Part shown: positions 59,501 to 64,000 of the stretch, in pieces
Numbering within the stretch: position 1 is the first letter of the stretch
How the letters are laid out: every line of letters starts with the position of its first letter
Assembly (NCBI GenBank): GCA_017999985.1
Contig: JAGNKU010000006.1
Coordinates: 54,176-118,175 of the forward strand
Direction of reading: 5' to 3'
DNA: 64,000 nucleotides
Origin: Phycisphaerae bacterium
Lineage (GTDB): Bacteria > Planctomycetota > Phycisphaerae > UBA1845 > Fen-1342
Position numbers and translations under genes: made by a program
The notes under the pieces: model-generated
Told to the model about the DNA's origin: nothing
Database searches by the model: none
Seen by the model: the letters and a program-made list of their open reading frames with translations, nothing else

Positions 59501-62500
59501 ATGACGGCAATACCGCAGAGGTGAACTACCTCACGAACTACGGCACGGGCAGCTTTACGATCGAGGGTTGGTTCCTCGCAAACACCGCGACCACCTACAT
59601 GGGCCTGTTCCGGCAGGGCAGCCAGAATGCCTACCCACAAGTCGTGGTACAGTTCCCAGGATCGAGCCCTTACAACCGCATTGCCGGTTCGATCGAGACG
59701 TCGACCTCTGGAACCCAGGTTGACACGACGGTCTCGACGCAATTCACCCTCGGCCAGTGGTATCACTACGCGATGGTGGCGGATCGGACGCCGGGGGCGC
59801 AAACGCTGACCGTCTACCTGCACGACTCGACCGGAGCACTGGTCGATAGCGCGCAGACTGCCGCCAACGCCTGGGGGACCTACCCGATCAACGACACGTA
59901 TACCGGGACCCCACCGAACGAAGTGCGCGACCCCGTGATTCTAGGTGCCGTCCGGACGGCGCCGGGCGGCAGTTACACTTATTACTTCAATGGCCGGCTT
60001 GACGAAGTCCGGATCTGGGACCACGCGCGGACCGCACAGCAAATTCTGGATAACGTGAACCGTCAACTGCTCGCGGCGCCGGGACTGCGCCACCGCTGGG
60101 CGATGAACGAGGGAATCGGGACGACGATCGCGGATTCGGGCTCGACGCCGACGACGGCAGGGACGCTCGTGAACGGCCCGACGTGGCGCACGCTCGCGGC
60201 AGACATTCCGACCTTCGGCGACAACACGTGCGTGCGCACGCCGATCGACGGGTGCTGCAACACGGACGACGACTGCGACGACTGGAACGCCTGTACGGCG
60301 GACACGTGCGTTGACCACGTGTGCCAGCATCCGCCGGTCGGCGAGTGCTGCGTCGACGCCGACTGTACCGACAGTGACCCGTGCACGGTCGACACGTGCA
60401 ATACCGGCACGTATACCTGCCAGCACGCCCCCAACCCCGGCGCCGCCTGCGATGACGGCGACGCCTGCACTAGCGGGGAGACGTGCGACGGCGCGGGCAA
60501 CTGTGCCGGTGGCACTCCGGTCAGTTGTGACGACGGCAACGTCTGCACGACCGAGATATGCGCGTCTCTGACCTCCGAGAGCGCCCTCGCGTTCAACGGG
60601 AGCAACCAGTACCTTGATTTCGGCCTGGCCGCGACCCATCCGGAGCTTGGACTCGCACAGTTCACACTCGAGCTGTGGTTCCAGAAGACCGGAGCTGGGG
60701 TCGAGACCGCCTTCGCGGCGGTGGCACCCAATAACGCCGTCCCGCTCGTGACGAAGGGTCGTGGAATCGGCGACGGCGACACGAGGGATGAGAATTACTT
60801 CCTCGGGATCTCTGCGAGCAACACGCTCGCTTTCAACTTCGAACAGAAGAGCCCGGCGCCAGTCGGCGGGGACAACGTCGTCCAAGGCGCGACGAACATC
60901 AACGACGGCCAATGGCACCACGCGGCCGTGACTTACGATGGTCAGAGCCTCAAACTGTATGTGGATGGTGCCGTGGACGGCGCGAGCGCCACTCTGGCCA
61001 CAACGTCGGTGCCGCGTGACGACAGCGCGCACCCGTTCGGGATCGCCACCGCTTTTGACGGCTGGACGGATCCGAACACCCCGGCTCCCGCGGGTTACTT
61101 CGCCGGCAACGTCGACGAAGTCCGCGTTTGGGATCATGCGCTGACCGCTAGCGAGATCGCAGCCAACAGGATCAGGCGGATCCCGGCGGCGCCCGGGCTC
61201 GTCGGACGCTGGGGCCTGGACGAAGGGACGGGTTTGACCGCCGCGGATTCCTCCGGCAACGCCTACGGCGGGACACTGAAAAACGGCCCGACATGGGTGG
61301 CGGGGGCGCCGAGTTTGGGTCTCGCGGTGTGCATGTACACCAACGAGGAAGGGCCCTGCGAGGATGGGCAGTACTGCACGACTGGGGAGACGTGTCAGAG
61401 TGGGGCCTGCACCGGCGGAACAGCTACGGACTGCTCGGCGCAGAACGACCAGTGCCACGTGGGCGTCTGCAACGAGACCACCGATGCATGCGAAGCGCAG
61501 CCGGCCAACGAGGGTCAGACCTGCGACGATGGCCTGTTCTGCACCACGGGTGAGACGTGCCAGGGTGGCAACTGCACCGGCGGCACGGCGACTTGTAACG
61601 ATGACAACCCCTGCACGGCGGACAGTTGCGACGAGGTCGGCAACCAATGCGTTAACAACCCGCTGCCGAACGGCACGGCGTGCGACGACGGCGACTTCTG
61701 CACGACCGGAGAGGTCTGCACCGGCGGAGTGTGCGAGGGCGACCCAACCTGCGACGACGGCAATGATTGCACTACAGACGTTTGCACAGGCACAGACTCC
61801 TATGCCCTGAAGTTCGACGGATCCAACGACTACGTCACGATGGGGGCGGCCGCCGGGGAAGCCGCTCTGGGCGCCCGGGCCTTCACACTCGAGGCCTGGA
61901 TCAAGAAGGACGGGGCCTCGTGGGGAACTGCGAACGCATCAACGGGCACAGGCGGGCTCCAGAACGTCGTTGCGCTCGTCACGAAGGGACGCAGCGAGGC
62001 CGATGGCACAACCGCCGACTGCAACTACTTCTTTGGCATTACGGCAGCGGGCCGGCTCGTGGCCGATTTCGAGCAGTACGCAGCCAGCGGCGACGGCGCC
62101 CCGGCCGGGCAGAACCGACCAATCTGCAGCCGGGCGACAGACGGGGTCATCACTGACCAGAACTGGCACCACGTCGCCGTCACCTATAGTGCGGCGGCGG
62201 GATGGACGATGTTCCTGGACGGCACCGATGTCACGGCCGCCGACGGCTTGCCGGCGACCTGCGGTACCGAGTCCACGTGCTCAAACGCGGCGTATTGCGT
62301 GGCGGACCCAGGGGTCGAGCCCCGTTACGACAGCATCCAGCATGCGGGACTGGGCGTCGCGCTGAACAGCACGGGCGCAAACCCCGGTGGTTACTTCGGC
62401 GGAATGATGGACGAGGCGCGGGTGTGGAACTACGCGCGGTCGGCCGCCGAGATACAGGCCGGCATGTCTATGCAAATCCGGACAGCACCAGGCCTCATCG

Positions 62501-64000
62501 GTCGATGGGGATTGAATGACGGCACCGGCACCACTGCCGTCGATTCGACGACAATCCCGACGCAGAACAACGGTACGCTCACTCCGACCGCGAATCCGCC
62601 GCTCTGGGTCACTGGCGCACCGGACCTCGGGAACGTGGAATGCAGCTACAGCGCGGGCCCAAATGGCACACCGTGCGACGACGGCGACGTTTGTACCACC
62701 GGCACAACCTGCAGTTCCGGCGTGTGCGGTGGGGGTACGAAAATCCCCGGGTGCTGCAATACTGCGGCGGAGTGCGACGACGGCAACATCTGCACGGACG
62801 ACGCGTGCACCGGAAACCAGTGCGTGCACACGAATAACACACTTACGTGCAGCGACGGCGACCCGTGCACTGCGAACGACACTTGTTCCGCCGGCGTGTG
62901 CGCTGGCACGCCGATCCTCGACTGCTGCCAGTCCGACACCCAGTGTGAAGACTCGAACGTCTGCACGGATGACACGTGCAACACGGCGAACGACGCGGCG
63001 ATCAAGCTCAACGGCACCAACCAGTACGTGAATCTCGGGAATGACGACGCCACGACCGCCGTCAACTACATGACGAACTTCGGGAACGGCAGCTTCACGA
63101 TCGAAGGCTGGTTCGCCTTCGACAACACGGCCGCCCCGGCACAGTACACCGGCATCTTCCGTCAGGGCCGCCAAGGCGGTAATCCCCAGGTGGTGGTGCA
63201 ATACAACACCGCTGTCAATGATCAGCCGGCCGGACTGGCGCTCTCGGTTGAGACAGACACCGGCAATCAAAAGGACATTGCGACGGAGCTCTCGTTCCCG
63301 ACTGGGTGGCACCACTTTGCGATGGTCGTGAACCGGACTACGAACCAGCTCGAGCTCTGGCTCGACGGGGTCAAGAAGAAGAACATCGACACTACGGCCT
63401 GGGGCACGTCAGCCATCAGCAACAAGTATCCAACTGATGCGGTATGGTTGGGTGTGGCACGCGATTCGGGGGGAGCGATCCTCGCCGGCACGTACCTCAA
63501 CGGAAAGGTCGATGAGATTCGGACCTGGGATTATGCATGGACGACGACGGACTTCGAGAGCTACATGGGCAAGCAGGTGCTGTCAGCAGCAGGCCTGCGC
63601 CATCGCTGGGCGCTGGATGAAGGCACTGGCGCGACGACGGCCGACTCCGGCTCAACGCCCACGGGCCCTGGGACACTCGTCAACTCCCCGACGTGGCTCA
63701 CTGATCCCGCAGCGATCCCGGATCTCGGGCCCGGCACGTGCGAGCATCTGGACACGACCCCGGCCGGTCAGTGCTGCGACCCGACCAGCGGGACTCTGAC
63801 GCCGATCGACGACGACGACCCGTGCACGACGGACGTGTGCAACGCGGACGGCACGGTGACGCATACGGGCCCGCCGGCCGGTCAGTGCTGCGACCCGACC
63901 AGCGGGACTCTGACGCCGATCGACGACGACGACCCGTGCACGACGGACGTGTGCAACGCGGACGGCACGGTGACGCATACGGGCCCGCCGGCCGGTCAGT
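53560..64000 (+). CDS. Giant secreted DNRLRE / metallophosphoesterase / LamG protein (3' end outside window)
   Basis: At least 3,480 residues; the frame is open from ATG 53560 to the last base. AAAGGAG lies just before the start; signal peptide ending TEAARA. Rough order: DNRLRE (27-215), DNRLRE (220-405), CTDC modules, DNRLRE (528-722), CTDC, a WKYFRG-type beta-sandwich (about 830-1010), Ig-like linker, metallophosphoesterase (1055-1330; D1065 in DPQ, D1101, GNHD 1133-1136, H1248, GHLD 1280-1283), fibronectin-like, CTDC, then five LamG/concanavalin-type domains (about 1610-1845, 1966-2215, 2340-2585, 2748-3025, 3146-3390), each followed by a GLxGRWGLDE or GLRHRWAxxE stretch and CTDC modules. 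It has the layout of a surface adhesin or fibre with a phosphoesterase-like domain. LamG domains usually bind carbohydrate or protein. Secretion route and ligand are not shown. Confidence 0.88.
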   Translation, partial: MRRTMTSLIVIGAVLAATEAARAADPVTVTFQQGVNGYSGTVDTYIQYNVTSPNAGATTLSADGTPPDTDIRQILLRFDNIFGAGANQIPAGAVITSATLTVNVSNDIAIVTNIHRMLHTWDDDDVWSTFGNGSPWNTTAGVQADGVDAVSTPDAAPATVTPAGLRTIDVTTSLQAWSTNTASNFGWVFLVAGADTLAFDSSEGATHPLLTVKYYPPGTQSITFQNGLNGYAGTHDAHIMEYYLTTNYGSAAVVKWDTDEPNSSGKYSYGLFRFDGVFGSDANQIPSGSTILAATLTLYITNVTATAATMNEVAVDWTEDAVTWNTFGATAGVQAEDYGATVGSVPLGTINTTSDIDVTSSIAYWAATPIANRGWIIRPNTTDGQECASSEATTQTQRPKLTVLYVPPPCTSDLDCDDGLFCNGDETCNTGTGVCEAGTPVSCSSPTPYCDETLETCVECLTSAQCSDGDVCNGTEACVAGVCEDGTPLTCDDEVACTDDSCVPASGCQHVDNCTGGKVCNHTTGNCERAPVTVTFQQGDANGYTGTADTYIDSTLGSQATANPLVVDLDPVVEQALIRFDGIFGSGANQIPAGSTIESATLTMRVGGDTNDYSPNPVGFHRLLHPWDATDVWADYGVAPWNLEAGVQADDDDALEIADATTTMGALNTSYPVDVTGAVQAWSAAPSSNYGWVILMTTGTDGLRVQSSESTTVSYRPLLSVTYTTGCDSDADCDDGNPCTDDTCDVDTGECTNVADDNNPCSDGNDCTDDVCVGGVCVGTNDDLNTCDDGIACTGDDLCNQGVCAGTDGCTPPLICNHATGVCEPPAPLLPIVEGNEWKYFRGQSEPPVNWNTVAFDDSSWETGPSGFGYADGDDNTLLDASNPPAMQNNYLSVYIRRAFYVSDPSSVYGLELSVDYDDAYVCYINGTEVARSSNITGTPPPYNASQSSGHISVDHEAGTPVLTSVAPGVLTAGYNVLACQGHNATIGSSDFSLIPELEEVAAPNAPPDQPTDPSPVDGAINVALSPDLCVDVSDPEAEELTVTFWGREVTGEAGDPFTIVVLPDPQNYAQSYPSTYYAQTQWCVDNRVSRNIVFVAGLGDMTNDASTTQWGVASTAFATLDMAGLPYGMCVGNHDQNPTGSARTGSDEGATTVNYNATFPKSRIQANGYFVDNYTFGGTYPNNMDNYYVLFNAGGMDFIVFFLESEMDSGGTYQGVCTSATCLAVVQWVDDLLTNTYPNHRAIIISHALMAPAGAFHGHGQVLYDALKDNPNVFLMNCGHLDQANHRVDPGTDGHPIYTLISDYQMRSNGGNGWLRILTFDPQSDTIHVETFSPTVVTGGRFINKPTAHGDNAPNDACARDCYVEPGGTYAAGGNELMLPYDMEAGEPFVQIGAAQVVASGGTACVSWPGRAMNTQYEWYVTISDGNSTTTSSRWDFTTATTCTTNEDCADDNDCTDDVCDNGTCTNPPNNGNTCTDNNECTDDVCDDGVCQSTPNSLSCADDGNPCTDDVCSGGTCTHPANDANSCTDDNACTTDVCSGGVCQSSYTPQDGCCTTDADCDDGNAGTSDACEELTGNCSNVQNVSCTSDAECDDDDACTTDECVGENVSALNFDGTNDYVTMGVASGLGTAEFTIETWFRRTGTGVGNTTGTSGISSLVPLVAKGAPEADGSNVDANYVLGINTAGDVLAADFEDTATGLNHPVSGTTQITLNTWYHAAASYDGTTWRLYLNGNPEATLVVGAFTPRSDSIQHFGLGAMLTSAGSRLGAFQGILDEVRIWNRALSQAEIQAGMQQAITSGTGLIGRWGLDENAGTTAHDSTAPAEDGTLTNGPTWSPTDKAPLSPGVCSHTPIPNCTPCTSDAECNDSDACTTDACVNNVCQHAAVVCDDGEVCTEDSCNPATGCVHTAINENGACDDDDACTTNDICINGVCTGTLISDCCDADNDCDDGDVCTDDACDTANLAALSFDGSNDYINLGNDGNTAEVNYLTNYGTGSFTIEGWFLANTATTYMGLFRQGSQNAYPQVVVQFPGSSPYNRIAGSIETSTSGTQVDTTVSTQFTLGQWYHYAMVADRTPGAQTLTVYLHDSTGALVDSAQTAANAWGTYPINDTYTGTPPNEVRDPVILGAVRTAPGGSYTYYFNGRLDEVRIWDHARTAQQILDNVNRQLLAAPGLRHRWAMNEGIGTTIADSGSTPTTAGTLVNGPTWRTLAADIPTFGDNTCVRTPIDGCCNTDDDCDDWNACTADTCVDHVCQHPPVGECCVDADCTDSDPCTVDTCNTGTYTCQHAPNPGAACDDGDACTSGETCDGAGNCAGGTPVSCDDGNVCTTEICASLTSESALAFNGSNQYLDFGLAATHPELGLAQFTLELWFQKTGAGVETAFAAVAPNNAVPLVTKGRGIGDGDTRDENYFLGISASNTLAFNFEQKSPAPVGGDNVVQGATNINDGQWHHAAVTYDGQSLKLYVDGAVDGASATLATTSVPRDDSAHPFGIATAFDGWTDPNTPAPAGYFAGNVDEVRVWDHALTASEIAANRIRRIPAAPGLVGRWGLDEGTGLTAADSSGNAYGGTLKNGPTWVAGAPSLGLAVCMYTNEEGPCEDGQYCTTGETCQSGACTGGTATDCSAQNDQCHVGVCNETTDACEAQPANEGQTCDDGLFCTTGETCQGGNCTGGTATCNDDNPCTADSCDEVGNQCVNNPLPNGTACDDGDFCTTGEVCTGGVCEGDPTCDDGNDCTTDVCTGTDSYALKFDGSNDYVTMGAAAGEAALGARAFTLEAWIKKDGASWGTANASTGTGGLQNVVALVTKGRSEADGTTADCNYFFGITAAGRLVADFEQYAASGDGAPAGQNRPICSRATDGVITDQNWHHVAVTYSAAAGWTMFLDGTDVTAADGLPATCGTESTCSNAAYCVADPGVEPRYDSIQHAGLGVALNSTGANPGGYFGGMMDEARVWNYARSAAEIQAGMSMQIRTAPGLIGRWGLNDGTGTTAVDSTTIPTQNNGTLTPTANPPLWVTGAPDLGNVECSYSAGPNGTPCDDGDVCTTGTTCSSGVCGGGTKIPGCCNTAAECDDGNICTDDACTGNQCVHTNNTLTCSDGDPCTANDTCSAGVCAGTPILDCCQSDTQCEDSNVCTDDTCNTANDAAIKLNGTNQYVNLGNDDATTAVNYMTNFGNGSFTIEGWFAFDNTAAPAQYTGIFRQGRQGGNPQVVVQYNTAVNDQPAGLALSVETDTGNQKDIATELSFPTGWHHFAMVVNRTTNQLELWLDGVKKKNIDTTAWGTSAISNKYPTDAVWLGVARDSGGAILAGTYLNGKVDEIRTWDYAWTTTDFESYMGKQVLSAAGLRHRWALDEGTGATTADSGSTPTGPGTLVNSPTWLTDPAAIPDLGPGTCEHLDTTPAGQCCDPTSGTLTPIDDDDPCTTDVCNADGTVTHTGPPAGQCCDPTSGTLTPIDDDDPCTTDVCNADGTVTHTGPPAGQ
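63760..64000 (+). repeat. Exact 114-base tandem repeat running off the window end
   Basis: A 114-base unit (38 residues, one CTDC-like module with CCDPTSGTLTPIDDDDPC) starts at 63760, 63874 and 63988; the first two copies are nearly or fully identical. The array continues beyond the window. Confidence 0.9.

Overview
The window is GC-rich (AT-rich stretches occur almost only at promoters) and looks like a chromosomal piece of a planctomycete, probably from or near Phycisphaerae. The clues are inference from several signatures together: a PEP-CTERM protein, planctomycete-type dockerins ending in GDINPFV, thrombospondin type 3 (TSP3) calcium repeats, lamin-tail domains, CotH kinase, DNRLRE and Dictyostelium-type Cys-rich (CTDC) repeats, and several secreted proteins of 1,200 to more than 3,400 residues. 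No rRNA, tRNA, CRISPR array, transposase or phage gene was seen.

Left part (1-5.7 kb), housekeeping and envelope: the C-terminal part of an MgtE magnesium channel; a tight spmA-spmB-D-Ala-D-Ala carboxypeptidase (S13) operon; and a convergent N-acyl-D-amino-acid deacylase-like amidohydrolase. Second part (5.7-17 kb): a PEP-CTERM surface protein followed by two large paralogous secreted proteins with dockerin ends. The first and third genes share the same upstream module (TTGCGA-N18-TACSAT, then a TTTGTCC-N7-GGACAAA hairpin), and both paralogs end in strong intrinsic terminators. Third part (17-22.3 kb): katG preceded by a Fur/PerR-type regulator gene on the same strand, with related AT-rich operator-like repeats at both, then a lipoprotein subtilase.

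The right two thirds (22.5-64 kb) hold giant exported proteins. Five minus-strand genes run from 51.2 to 22.5 kb: a beta-propeller/TSP3 protein with a C-terminal anchor, a 3,232-residue lamin-tail/CotH/beta-helix/DNRLRE protein, a 2,845-residue DNRLRE/metallophosphoesterase protein, a 1,397-residue CTDC-array protein and a 395-residue cohesin-like protein. A TlpA-like thioredoxin follows on the plus strand. Last is a giant gene starting at 53,560 that stays open to the window end (at least 3,480 codons), with DNRLRE, metallophosphoesterase, CTDC and five LamG-type domains. I read that frame line by line because it has no stop in the window.

The giant proteins swap the same modules, some nearly identical in DNA, so this is an actively recombining surface-protein locus. 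A possible theme, inferred only, is an extracellular assembly that combines calcium-binding and dockerin/cohesin-like parts with a secreted CotH-type kinase and metallophosphoesterase domains. Many other long open frames here, especially opposite the CTDC, TSP3 and DNRLRE repeats, are mirror frames of GC-rich repetitive coding DNA and are not annotated.
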